Shown here: piece after piece, positions 1-6,876 of the stretch
Layout of the letters: every line of letters starts with the position of its first letter
How positions within the stretch are numbered: position 1 is the first letter of the stretch
Source: an uncultured Oscillospiraceae bacterium
GTDB lineage: Bacteria > Bacillota > Clostridia > Oscillospirales > Ruminococcaceae
Direction: 5' to 3'
Assembly (NCBI GenBank): GCA_910587135.1
Contig: CAJULF010000081.1
Coordinates: forward strand, 1-9,137
Length of the DNA stretch: 9,137 nt
Notes under the pieces: model-generated
Database searches by the model: none
The model's input: only the letters and a program-made list of their open reading frames with translations
What the model was told of the DNA's origin: nothing
Made by a program: the position numbers and the translations under genes

Positions 1-11
1 AGATTTTTATT

Positions 12-36
12 CCACCGCTTCAAGCGGTGGTTTTTT
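12..36 (+). terminator. Intrinsic terminator of a rightward gene left of the window
   Basis: A GC-rich hairpin with arms CCACCGCT (12-19) and AGCGGTGG (23-30) and a 3-base loop is followed directly by six T residues (31-36). This is the layout of a Rho-independent terminator read on the plus strand. On the minus strand the hairpin is followed by an A-rich stretch, so it would not terminate leftward transcription well. The gene it serves must lie beyond the left edge and converge on the operon that ends at 229. Confidence 0.8.
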
Positions 37-56
37 GCGCTAAAGCTACAAAAAAT

Positions 57-180
57 CGCACATTTGCCAAATGGCAAATGTGCGCGGTTTCCGTTAGGCA
101 TGCGGAGTGAAGCGTAGCGTAACGGAGTATGACTAACGGAAATTTTGAAATTTTTTTAAATAATTCGCCCTTGGTCAACC
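57..180 (+). repeat. Two-hairpin repeat element, copy 1
   Basis: Hairpin 1 (57-84) has perfect 12-bp arms starting CGCACATTTGCC with a 4-base loop. A short CGG spacer leads to hairpin 2 (88-142), whose outer arms are TTTCCGTTAG and CTAACGGAAA. Inside hairpin 2 are CATGCGGAGTG, a weak inner stem (107-113 with 117-123, 5 of 7 pairs) and CGGAGTATG. An AT-rich tail (ATTTTGAAATTTTTT) follows, and the copy ends with GGTCAACC (173-180). The same order, with different but still paired arms, recurs inverted at 5523-5643. I see no reading frame of note in 37-200. The copy lies 3' of the rightward gene that ends at the terminator at 12-36, in the same orientation as that gene. I cannot name the family. 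Confidence 0.8.
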
Positions 181-200
181 CTTTCTTTGGATACAAACCG

Positions 201-223
201 ACCGCCCGAATTTCTCGGGCGGT
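201..223. terminator. Hairpin terminator closing the secA operon, possibly bidirectional
   Basis: Perfect 9-bp arms ACCGCCCGA (201-209) and TCGGGCGGT (215-223) enclose a 5-base loop, starting 5 bases past the stop codon of the lipoprotein gene. On the minus strand the stem is preceded by an A-rich run and followed by CGGTTTGT, a weak U-tract. On the plus strand it is followed by TTTGTTCT. It most likely ends leftward transcription of the operon and may also stop rightward read-through past the terminator at 12-36. Confidence 0.75.
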
Positions 224-228
224 TTGTT

Positions 229-1278
229 CTATTCCCAATTGACAAAATCGTTGTTCCAGTCGCCGAATTCCTCTTCGTTATCATTTGCCGAGGAGAAAAC
301 CCCGCTTCCCTGTGCCATAACTATATCGCCCTCGGATATCCCGTTAAGTATCTCGGTGTAGCCGCCGAGCTGTTTTCCGATAGTCACATTTAAACGAAAT
401 CGCTCGTCGCCGTCTACCATCGTCACATAATGATCAGTGCCGACGGTCTTTATCGCGGCGTCCGGCACGGCAAGCACGTTTTTCCTGCTTTCCGTAACAT
501 AAACCGTAGCCCAGCCTGCGGAAATCGCCATGGAGTTTTCTTCCCATATCTTCTCCATAACACCGTCGCCCAGATCGAACATCGCCACATTGACGCTCGT
601 AGCGGTCGCGGGTGCAACGTCGGGAGCTTCCACCACCGTAGCATCGTAGGTTATGTTATCCAGCTTTACCTGAACCTGCTGCCCGAAGCGGAAATCAGCC
701 GCTTCATTGCCCTCGACATAAACGAACGCTCTGTTCTCCTCCGAGATCGAACAGCACATATCGCCCGCGGTAACTATCGTACCCTCTGTAGCACGGGCAA
801 CAGAGGTCACTATCCCGTCAAACGGGGCACGAATGGTATAGGATTCCTTTTCGGCAAGCAGCATTTCCAGCCGCGACTGCTCTATCCGATACTGAAGCTC
901 CGCCGCCGTTCCTCCCGAGAGAGAAGCGTTATAGGCGGCATTGACCGCCGTTTTCTGATTGTTTATCTCATAATCCAGGTCGGAGGAATCAAGTTGTGCG
1001 AGTATCTGTCCCTCCGTGACGATATCACCGTTGGTTATCTCAAAAAAAGTAACGGCAGCCTCCGCGGGATAGGTAAGGTAAACGGAATAGGGATAACCTA
1101 CCGTAACACCAAGCGCCGTGGTTTCCGAGATATCCATATATTTCGCCTCGGCGATCTCAAAGCTGATCTCATCAGCTCCGTAGATCGGCAGCTTTATCTC
1201 GTCCCCCGCGCTCTTTCCCGCGCAGGATGTCAGAAAAAGCGCAAACGAAAGTAGCAGCGCGGCATATTTCTTTTTCAT
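229..1278 (-). CDS. Lipoprotein efflux adaptor (HlyD/RND periplasmic-adaptor family)
   Basis: This 349-residue protein has a lipoprotein signal: KKK, a hydrophobic stretch, then the lipobox LTSC with Cys19 as the lipidated residue. It should be anchored on the outer face of the cytoplasmic membrane. Two half-lipoyl segments follow, at about 83-100 (NGDIVTEGQILAQLD) and 147-170 (YTIRAPFDGIVTS), separated by a short helical hairpin (about 100-145). A beta-barrel region (about 185-300) and a membrane-proximal region with the typical VPDAAIK and GISEGDIVM segments come next. The C-terminus is acidic. This order is that of membrane fusion adaptors which, in Firmicutes, usually work with MacB-type ABC permeases. 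No transporter gene is in this window, so partner and substrate are unknown. The gene starts 27 bases after the epimerase stop, with AAGGGCGG just upstream of the ATG, and ends at a strong hairpin, so it is probably last in the secA operon. Confidence 0.85.
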   Translation of the reverse strand: MKKKYAALLLSFALFLTSCAGKSAGDEIKLPIYGADEISFEIAEAKYMDISETTALGVTVGYPYSVYLTYPAEAAVTFFEITNGDIVTEGQILAQLDSSDLDYEINNQKTAVNAAYNASLSGGTAAELQYRIEQSRLEMLLAEKESYTIRAPFDGIVTSVARATEGTIVTAGDMCCSISEENRAFVYVEGNEAADFRFGQQVQVKLDNITYDATVVEAPDVAPATATSVNVAMFDLGDGVMEKIWEENSMAISAGWATVYVTESRKNVLAVPDAAIKTVGTDHYVTMVDGDERFRLNVTIGKQLGGYTEILNGISEGDIVMAQGSGVFSSANDNEEEFGDWNNDFVNWE

Positions 1279-1305
1279 AACAACCGCCCTTTCTCCTTCC
1301 TCGGT

Positions 1306-2487
1306 CTATTCCGCGGCAAGCCGTCTTATGACCTCAAGGCACATTCTTCCGTTATGGTAGGGACATTTCCAAGGGTCAACCGTCGGTTTGAATTTCGCGT
1401 AATTGCCCCCGGCGTCCACCTGCGAGAACCACTCTCCGCCACCGCGTTTATCCACAATGCTTTCGCGGATATAGTTCCAGACGTTTTCGGCAATCTTGTA
1501 ATACTCTTCGCCGCCATAGCCCTTCTGCCACGCGTTCAGAAAGCCCACTACGCTCTCCGCCTGAACCCACCATATCCTCCAGGTATTCACCACACCGTTG
1601 TCGCTTTCGTTCAGCAAAGAGCCGCTCGGCTCATCATATGCCACTTTCGCTATATTAGCAACGATTGCGCTGTTCATAGCCGCAAATTTCTCTGTCAGAG
1701 CCGCATCGCCGATAACCTCGCACGCACGGTCTATAAGCCATGTTGCCTCGATATCGTGCCCGTAGGAATGAACGTTGCCGATAACATCAAGCTTCCTGTC
1801 AAAGAAAACCAGCAGCTTGCTTCCCTGCTTATCGAAAATTTTATCGTAGGTCACTTCAAGCTGAAACTTCAGCCGTTCCAGAACGCGTGTGCCGCGGTCG
1901 GCGAGATACAGCTCGGTGTACGCTTCCATAAGGTGCAGCACGGTGTTCATGGTTTTATCCGCCATAAGCCCGTTTTCGGATAGCTCGTCGTTGGCAAGCT
2001 CGGTTTTCCAGTCGCGGGAGAGCTTTTCAAGATATGCCACATCGTCGGTGGAATGCTCCTCAATCAGCTCAAATACCTCATATGCAAGCTTAAGCGCTTC
2101 CTTATCGCCGCTTGCGCGGTAGTAGCTTGCCAATGCGTAGACAAAAAACGCCTGGCAGTAGGTGTGCTTGATGTCGTCCTTAACACTGCCGTCATAGTTC
2201 ACCGACCAGTACACACCGCCGTATTCCTTATCCACACAGTATTTTGTCAGGAACTCATAAGCGTGGCGCGCGTTGTCCAGCAGCGCCGCGTCTTTAAGCT
2301 CCATATATGCGTTGGAGTAGAACCAGAGTATCCTCGAATGGAGAATTACCCCTTTCTCCCCTTTCTCGTCAACATTGAGATCGCTGTCCATAAATCCCTT
2401 AAAGCCGCCGTTTTCGTTATCTCTCAGCCTGTTCCAGAAAGGAATTATATGACCCGTAAGCTCATTTTTTATTTCTTTAAGCATCAT
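1306..2487 (-). CDS. Cellobiose 2-epimerase-like enzyme (AGE family)
   Basis: This 393-residue protein has the usual length of the N-acylglucosamine 2-epimerase (AGE) family, an (alpha/alpha)6-barrel fold. Members epimerise C2 of a reducing-end sugar by proton transfer between two histidines. The N-terminus (MMLKEIKNELTGHIIPFWN) and the segment GVILHSRILWF (47-57) strongly recall Ruminococcus albus cellobiose 2-epimerase, EC 5.1.3.11, which converts cellobiose to glucosyl-mannose. The family's catalytic histidines appear as His244 in GHDIEATW and His378 in WKCPYHNGRMC. His185 (LHLMEAY) and the WWVQAE segment (306-311) also fit. There is no signal peptide, so it is cytoplasmic. It probably feeds the mannan/cello-oligosaccharide route through a phosphorylase that is not in this window. 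The start follows the secA stop by 14 bases with a weak GGTGG site; the second ATG (2484) is an equally possible start. An AGE enzyme of other specificity cannot be excluded. Confidence 0.88.
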   Translation of the reverse strand: MMLKEIKNELTGHIIPFWNRLRDNENGGFKGFMDSDLNVDEKGEKGVILHSRILWFYSNAYMELKDAALLDNARHAYEFLTKYCVDKEYGGVYWSVNYDGSVKDDIKHTYCQAFFVYALASYYRASGDKEALKLAYEVFELIEEHSTDDVAYLEKLSRDWKTELANDELSENGLMADKTMNTVLHLMEAYTELYLADRGTRVLERLKFQLEVTYDKIFDKQGSKLLVFFDRKLDVIGNVHSYGHDIEATWLIDRACEVIGDAALTEKFAAMNSAIVANIAKVAYDEPSGSLLNESDNGVVNTWRIWWVQAESVVGFLNAWQKGYGGEEYYKIAENVWNYIRESIVDKRGGGEWFSQVDAGGNYAKFKPTVDPWKCPYHNGRMCLEVIRRLAAE

Positions 2488-2501
2488 GATTTCGCCACCG
2501 T

Positions 2502-5237
2502 TTAACCCTCGTTCTGTTCGTTTTTGCCGCAGCAGTTTTTATATTTCTTTCCGCTTCCGCAGGGACAGGGGTCATTGCGCCCCACCTTTTTCTCGGAACG
2601 GAAAGGTGTGTTTGACCCCGCATTGGGCGCGTCGGGCTTCAAAATCTGCTCACGCTGTATCGGGCGCTCCACCTTTACGGGTATCGTAAGCACAAGGCGC
2701 ACTGTTTCCTCTCTGATGGCGGCAATCATCTCATCAAACATCGCAAAGCCCTCAAAGCGGTATTCTTCAACGGGATTTCTCTGCGCGTAGCTTCTGAGGT
2801 ACATACCCGATTTGAGCGAATCCATAGCGTCAATATGATCCTCCCAGTGCCTGTCGACCGTCTTTAACAGGCACACGCGCTCCACCTCGCGCATTGCGGG
2901 AGAGCCCATATCCTGCTCGCGCACCTTGTAGATCATCTCGGCGCGCCCCTTGATAAAGTCCACAACGTCCTCTTTGGTTATCTCGTTTAGCTCCTCTGCG
3001 GTATAGCGCAGGTCGGTGTCCATAACGAAAAGGTTGAGGTAGTGCGCCCGCAGACCGTCCAGATTCCAGTTGTCCGCCGCCGCGTCGGAGCAGTACATAC
3101 TAACCGTTTCCTCGATGTTCTGCATCATCATGTTCTGAATGTTCGCGCTGATATCCTCACCGTCGAGCACCTTGGTACGCTGCGAATAAATGGTGGTGCG
3201 CTGCTGCGACATTACGTCGTCAAAATCCAGAACGTTCTTGCGGATAGCGAAGTTGCGGCTTTCTATCTTCTTCTGCGCGGATTCTATCGTTCCCGAAAGG
3301 AAAGGCGCTTCGATAGGCATATTCTCGTCAAAATTCATGGTTTCCATGAAACGCTGTACTCTGTCGCCGCCGAACAATCTCATAAGGTCGTCCTCAAGCG
3401 AGATATAGAAGCGGCTCTCGCCCGGGTCGCCCTGACGTCCCGAACGTCCGCGGAGCTGATTGTCGATACGGCGGCTCTCATGACGCTCCGTACCGATAAT
3501 GAACAGTCCGCCCGCCTCGCGCACTTCGTCCGCTTCGGGCTTTATCTTCTCCTCGTATTTCCTGTTCAGCTCCTGATATTTATTGCGCGCCTCAATGATA
3601 GCCTCGTCATCGGTATCCGCAAAGCCGGTAGCCTCCTGAATAACGCTCTCCTCGTAGCCCAGCTTCTTCATTTCGGCAATAGCCATATACTCCGCGTTAC
3701 CGCCCAGCTTGATATCCGTACCGCGTCCCGCCATATTGGTCGCGATGGTAACGGCGTTCTTCTTGCCCGCCTGCGCGACGATCTCCGCCTCGCGCTCGTG
3801 GTTCTTCGCGTTGAGCACCTCGTGCTTTATCCCGCGCGCTTTAAGCAGCTTGGAGAGCTGCTCCGACTTTTCAATGGTGACCGTACCCACCAGCACGGGC
3901 TGACCTTTCTTGTGGCACTCCTCCACCTGGTCGCAGACCGCCTTCAGCTTGCCGCGCATATTCTTGTACACCTGATCCTGGTTATCCTTGCGTATAACGG
4001 GCTTGTTTGTGGGAATTTCGATAATGTCAAGGGAGTATATCTGACGAAATTCGTCTTCTTCCGTCATAGCCGTACCCGTCATGCCCGACAGCTTCTGATA
4101 CAAACGGAAGAAATTCTGGAACGTTATGGTAGCAAGGGTCTTGCTCTCGCGGTTTACCTTAACGCCCTCCTTAGCCTCGATAGCCTGGTGCAGACCCTCG
4201 TTGTAGCGCCGTCCGAACATCAGACGTCCCGTGCTCTCATCGACAATGATTATTTCTCCGTCCTTGATAACATAGTCAACATCCAGTTTCATGATGCCGT
4301 TTGCACGGATAGCCTGATTTATGTGGTGCAGCAGCGTAATATTGTCGGGATCCATGAGGTTTTCCACGCCGAAATAATTCTCCGCCTTAGCCACGCCGCT
4401 TGGAAGAAGGTTACAGGTCTTGGCCTTTTCGTCTATGATATAGTCGCCCTCCAGGGTATCCTCATAGTCCTCCTTGGAATCCAGCTCCACAACCTTGTTC
4501 ATGGTGAGCGTTTTGGCAAACTTGTCCGCCTTTTCGTAAAGATCGGTGGATTTCTCACCGCGTCCCGAAATAATAAGCGGGGTTCTCGCCTCGTCTATGA
4601 GAATGGAGTCCACCTCGTCCACAATGGCAAAATTGGGCGCGCGCTGAACCTTGTCCTTTTTGTACATACACATATTATCGCGCAGATAATCGAAGCCCAG
4701 TTCGTTGTTGGTAGCGTAGGTTATGTCGCAGGCGTATGCCGCGCGGCGCTGATCGTTGTCCATATCATGGATAATAAGTCCCACCGTAAGCCCGAGGAAG
4801 CGATGAACCTTTGCCATAAGCTCACTGTCGCGCTTTGCAAGATAGTCGTTTACCGTTACGATATGAACGCCGTTTCCGGTGAGCGCGTTGAGGTAGGACG
4901 GAAGGCTTGCAACAAAGGTTTTGCCCTCGCCCGTTCTCATTTCCGCGATACGCCCCTGATGGAGCACGATACCGCCTATAATTTGCACAGGATAATGGCG
5001 TATGCCGATAACTCTGTCCGAGGCTTCGCGGCACACCGCAAACGCGTCGGGCAGGATATCGTCCAGCGTTTCACCCGCCGCCAGTCTGTCCTTAAGGATA
5101 CCCGTCTGCTGCTTCAGCTCAGCATCGGGCATTGCCTTGTATTTATCTTCAAGGTCAATTACCGCCTGCTTTATCGGCTCGATCCGTTTCAGTTCTCTTG
5201 ACGAATAGGTTCCGAAAATTGATTTTATAATACCCAT
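2502..5237 (-). CDS. secA: Protein translocase ATPase SecA
   Basis: This is the ATPase motor of the Sec pathway, which pushes unfolded preproteins through SecYEG at the cytoplasmic membrane. From ATG at 5237 it has 911 residues. Visible motifs are Walker A GEGKT (103-107), Walker B DEVD (207-210), the second-domain signature SGMTGTA, AGRGTDIKLGG, and the arginine-finger helicase segment QLRGRSGRQGDPG. A C-terminal SEC-C zinc motif, CPCGSGKKYKNCC, has Cys891, 893, 902 and 903. Full length and intact motifs point to the housekeeping SecA, not an accessory SecA2. The frame stays open upstream to a TTG at 5288, but that codon falls at the predicted transcription start. The 5237 ATG starts the usual MGIIKSIFG and has GAAAGGG 11 bases upstream, so I chose it. 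It is the first gene of the operon with the epimerase and lipoprotein genes. Confidence 0.98.
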   Translation of the reverse strand: MGIIKSIFGTYSSRELKRIEPIKQAVIDLEDKYKAMPDAELKQQTGILKDRLAAGETLDDILPDAFAVCREASDRVIGIRHYPVQIIGGIVLHQGRIAEMRTGEGKTFVASLPSYLNALTGNGVHIVTVNDYLAKRDSELMAKVHRFLGLTVGLIIHDMDNDQRRAAYACDITYATNNELGFDYLRDNMCMYKKDKVQRAPNFAIVDEVDSILIDEARTPLIISGRGEKSTDLYEKADKFAKTLTMNKVVELDSKEDYEDTLEGDYIIDEKAKTCNLLPSGVAKAENYFGVENLMDPDNITLLHHINQAIRANGIMKLDVDYVIKDGEIIIVDESTGRLMFGRRYNEGLHQAIEAKEGVKVNRESKTLATITFQNFFRLYQKLSGMTGTAMTEEDEFRQIYSLDIIEIPTNKPVIRKDNQDQVYKNMRGKLKAVCDQVEECHKKGQPVLVGTVTIEKSEQLSKLLKARGIKHEVLNAKNHEREAEIVAQAGKKNAVTIATNMAGRGTDIKLGGNAEYMAIAEMKKLGYEESVIQEATGFADTDDEAIIEARNKYQELNRKYEEKIKPEADEVREAGGLFIIGTERHESRRIDNQLRGRSGRQGDPGESRFYISLEDDLMRLFGGDRVQRFMETMNFDENMPIEAPFLSGTIESAQKKIESRNFAIRKNVLDFDDVMSQQRTTIYSQRTKVLDGEDISANIQNMMMQNIEETVSMYCSDAAADNWNLDGLRAHYLNLFVMDTDLRYTAEELNEITKEDVVDFIKGRAEMIYKVREQDMGSPAMREVERVCLLKTVDRHWEDHIDAMDSLKSGMYLRSYAQRNPVEEYRFEGFAMFDEMIAAIREETVRLVLTIPVKVERPIQREQILKPDAPNAGSNTPFRSEKKVGRNDPCPCGSGKKYKNCCGKNEQNEG

Positions 5238-5293
5238 AGGATATATTTCCCTTTCTTTATTAACATTTAGGGCTGCATAAATACTCAACTTAT

Positions 5294-5322
5294 ATTATAC
5301 ATCAAAATCTCCGCTTTGTCAA
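5294..5322 (-). promoter_or_regulatory. Consensus sigma-A promoter of secA
   Basis: On the minus strand, a perfect -35 box TTGACA (5317-5322) and a perfect -10 box TATAAT (5294-5299) are separated by exactly 17 bases. The predicted transcription start is near 5287, giving a leader of about 50 bases that includes the GAAAGGG ribosome binding site at 5249-5255. With no terminator visible between 5237 and 223, it should drive secA, the epimerase and the lipoprotein gene. No operator-like repeat overlaps it. Confidence 0.92.
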
Positions 5323-5478
5323 CAGTGATTTTGCTAATATTTGCATATCCCGAGCCTGTTTTTGAAATATATGATCAATCCCACATATATCAAAAATATC
5401 TTCCTGCCATGCTTTTGAATATATACATAAGTTTTTGCGGAATCGCTTGAAAAACTCGCAGAAAATCTGTAATTTTTT
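5323..5478. other. AT-rich intergenic stretch upstream of the secA promoter
   Basis: This part of the 448-base gap between secA and the VWA gene is AT-rich. I see no plausible reading frame, terminator or strong promoter in it. It contains loosely repeated ATATAT runs (around 5368-5390) and an imperfect TTTTGCG...CGCAGAAAA pairing (about 5435-5465), neither convincing as a regulatory structure. Confidence 0.5.
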
Positions 5479-5507
5479 TTAGTAACACCGTGCAAAGCTT
5501 GTACGGT
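5479..5507 (+). repeat. Fragment of the dispersed inverted-repeat element found at 7596-7689
   Basis: The stretch AACACCGTGCAAAGCTTGT (5484-5502) matches, with one mismatch, the minus-strand end of the element inside the membrane protein gene (AACACCGCGCAAAGCTTGT). The preceding bases TTTTAG also resemble that element's edge. The fragment folds on its own: ACCGTGCAA (5487-5495) pairs with TTGTACGGT (5499-5507), with one G-T wobble. The other half of the element is missing, so this is a remnant or a solo terminal repeat. No U-tract follows on either strand, so it is not a terminator. Confidence 0.65.
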
Positions 5508-5522
5508 CATACTGTATATAAA

Positions 5523-5643
5523 GGTTGACCTGAATTGGATTATTTAAAAAATTTCAAAATTTTCGCTATACATACTCCGTGCAGCTTTGCTGCACTCCGC
5601 ATGCATAGCGAAAACCGCGAGCGTTTGCAAACGCAAACGCTCG
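5523..5643 (-). repeat. Two-hairpin repeat element, copy 2 (candidate structured small RNA)
   Basis: Read on the minus strand, the order matches copy 1 at 57-180. Hairpin 1 (5618-5643) has perfect 11-bp arms CGAGCGTTTGC and a 4-base loop. CGG leads to hairpin 2 (5560-5614), with outer arms TTTTCGCTAT and ATAGCGAAAA. An inner 7-bp stem GTGCAGC/GCTGCAC closes an AAA loop and is flanked by GCGGA and GGAGT. The tail ATTTTGAAATTTTTT follows, and GGTCAACC (minus strand) lies at 5523-5530. Relative to copy 1, hairpin 1 has three and hairpin 2 three base-pair changes, all compensated. Hairpin 1 also loses one pair. The segments CATGCGGAGTG and CGGAGTATG are unchanged. A near-consensus promoter lies just upstream (5654-5681). 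The copy sits 3' of the VWA gene in sense orientation and may also act in its termination. Confidence 0.82.
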
Positions 5644-5653
5644 ACTTTTTAAA

Positions 5654-5681
5654 ATTTTATGCGTCCAAATTGCGCTGTCAA
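5654..5681 (-). promoter_or_regulatory. Possible promoter for the two-hairpin element, copy 2
   Basis: On the minus strand a perfect -35 TTGACA (5676-5681) is followed after 16 bases by TAAAAT (5654-5659), one base from the -10 consensus. The predicted start near 5647 falls four bases before hairpin 1. The box begins only five bases past the VWA stop codon, so it is not placed to serve a coding gene directly; secA has its own promoter further on. At copy 1 the matching position (19-46) has no good -35 box, so the promoter is not shared by both copies. Confidence 0.5.
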
Positions 5682-5685
5682 CAGG

Positions 5686-6876
5686 CTACTTCTTCTTGCC
5701 CTCCAGCGACTTCACAAATTCCGTAAGCTCCTGTCCCTTTAATACACGTTCCAACAGCTCGGGGAGCTTTTGCGGGGTGCAGGCGAAGCACGGTATTCCG
5801 AAGCCCGAAAGCCTTTGCGCCATCTGCTCGTCGCAGTAAGGTTTTCCTCTGTCGGCGAGAGCCAGCAGGCACACTACCGTCACTCCCGAGGACTTCATTT
5901 CTTCCATTCTGCGGACGAACGCTGCGCGGTTTCCACCCTCCATCAAGTCCGAGATAAGGAAAAAAAGCGTTTTTTTCGGATTTTCTATAAACTGCTGACA
6001 GTATATCACCGACTTATCAATATCCGTTCCGCCGCCGAGCTGAAAACCGTACAGCAGATCGACGGGATCATCGCTTTTTTCGGTGAGATCTACGATACTC
6101 GTGTCAAAGGCGACTATGCGCGTTTTCAAAGCGCTCATGCTTGCGAGGATACAGCTTATCACCGAAGAATATATCACCGATTCCCCCATGGAACCGCTCT
6201 GGTCAATGTCCAGAATAACCGTCCACTTGTTCGCGGCGGTGGTGGAGGTACGGTCAAAGAAATAGAAATGCTCGGGAACGATAGTTTTAAGCTCGGGGGA
6301 ATAGTGCTTCATATTGCGGCTGATGGTCATTTTGTAGTCCAGAGCCGCCGCCGAGGGTATCGGAGAGTGCGCACGCTTGTTTACCGCGGCTGTCACCGCG
6401 CGGCGGATATCCTGCTCCAGCAGGCGGTTTATCTCCTCCACTATCTTGCGTATAAACGCGCGTACACTGTCCTTGGAGCGCTTGGGTATCATCTCCTTAA
6501 GGGTAAGAATGGTGGATGCGAGATTGATATCCGGCTCGGTGTTTTCAAGAAGCTCAGGCTCGAATATAAGCTGCTTCAGACCGCAGCGGTTCATTGCGTC
6601 GTTCTGAATAACCTTTACAAGCTCCTTGTCAAACAGCGTACGAACATCGCCCAGCCATCGTGATATCTGCGGATTTGAAGGTCCGTGACCCGCGCCCGTG
6701 CCGCTTCCCCCATTGCCGAATCCGCCCATTTCACTTTTGTTGTATATAGCCGCCAGCGCTTTATCCATAAGGTCCTGTTCCTCGGAAAGAGCGGGCATAT
6801 TCATTCCCGAAAGCCGCTTGTCGCTCTCCTGACCGAGGATAAGCCGCCAGCGCTGTAATTCCTGCGTATGTTCCAT
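5686..6876 (-). CDS. VWA-domain protein with intact MIDAS site
   Basis: This cytoplasmic-looking protein of 396 residues has no signal peptide or membrane segment. A charged N-terminal helical region is followed by a Gly-rich linker (about 51-66), a helical middle part (70-170) and a C-terminal von Willebrand factor A domain (about 215-385). The metal-ion-dependent adhesion site is complete: Asp225, Ser227 and Ser229 in DQSGSM, Thr284 in GGGTDI, and Asp310 in FLISDL. The layout resembles the CoxE/MoxR-associated VWA proteins, which usually pair with a MoxR-type AAA+ ATPase to remodel or metallate protein targets. No such ATPase is next to it, so the partner is unknown. The start ATG has AAGGAG at good spacing. 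The stop is followed by a promoter-like sequence and the two-hairpin repeat. The fold assignment is firm; the function is not. Confidence 0.85.
   Translation of the reverse strand: MEHTQELQRWRLILGQESDKRLSGMNMPALSEEQDLMDKALAAIYNKSEMGGFGNGGSGTGAGHGPSNPQISRWLGDVRTLFDKELVKVIQNDAMNRCGLKQLIFEPELLENTEPDINLASTILTLKEMIPKRSKDSVRAFIRKIVEEINRLLEQDIRRAVTAAVNKRAHSPIPSAAALDYKMTISRNMKHYSPELKTIVPEHFYFFDRTSTTAANKWTVILDIDQSGSMGESVIYSSVISCILASMSALKTRIVAFDTSIVDLTEKSDDPVDLLYGFQLGGGTDIDKSVIYCQQFIENPKKTLFFLISDLMEGGNRAAFVRRMEEMKSSGVTVVCLLALADRGKPYCDEQMAQRLSGFGIPCFACTPQKLPELLERVLKGQELTEFVKSLEGKKK

Noticed and set aside
57..142. A CRISPR array or tRNA in the hairpin-rich left region
   Set aside because: There are no regularly spaced direct repeats with unique spacers and no cloverleaf with tRNA consensus bases; the palindromes match the two-hairpin repeat instead.
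430..1254. A 274-codon open frame on the plus strand
   Set aside because: It is antisense to the lipoprotein adaptor gene, which has a signal peptide, lipobox and lipoyl segments; the plus-strand product is unlike any family.
3042..5201. A 719-codon open frame on the plus strand
   Set aside because: It lies wholly opposite secA, whose motifs are unmistakable, and its translation shows no recognisable domain. Long antisense frames of this kind arise from codon bias.
5238..5288. N-terminal extension of SecA from TTG at 5288
   Set aside because: The TTG coincides with the predicted transcription start of a perfect promoter. The usual SecA start and a ribosome binding site are at 5237.
5479..5507. 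Terminator between the VWA gene and secA
   Set aside because: The T-run lies 5' of the hairpin on the plus strand, and on the minus strand the hairpin is followed by A residues, so neither direction has a U-tract after the stem.
5535..5726. A 63-codon plus-strand frame across copy 2 of the repeat
   Set aside because: It is made of the palindromic arms and part of the antisense of the VWA gene's 3' end, with no ribosome binding site.
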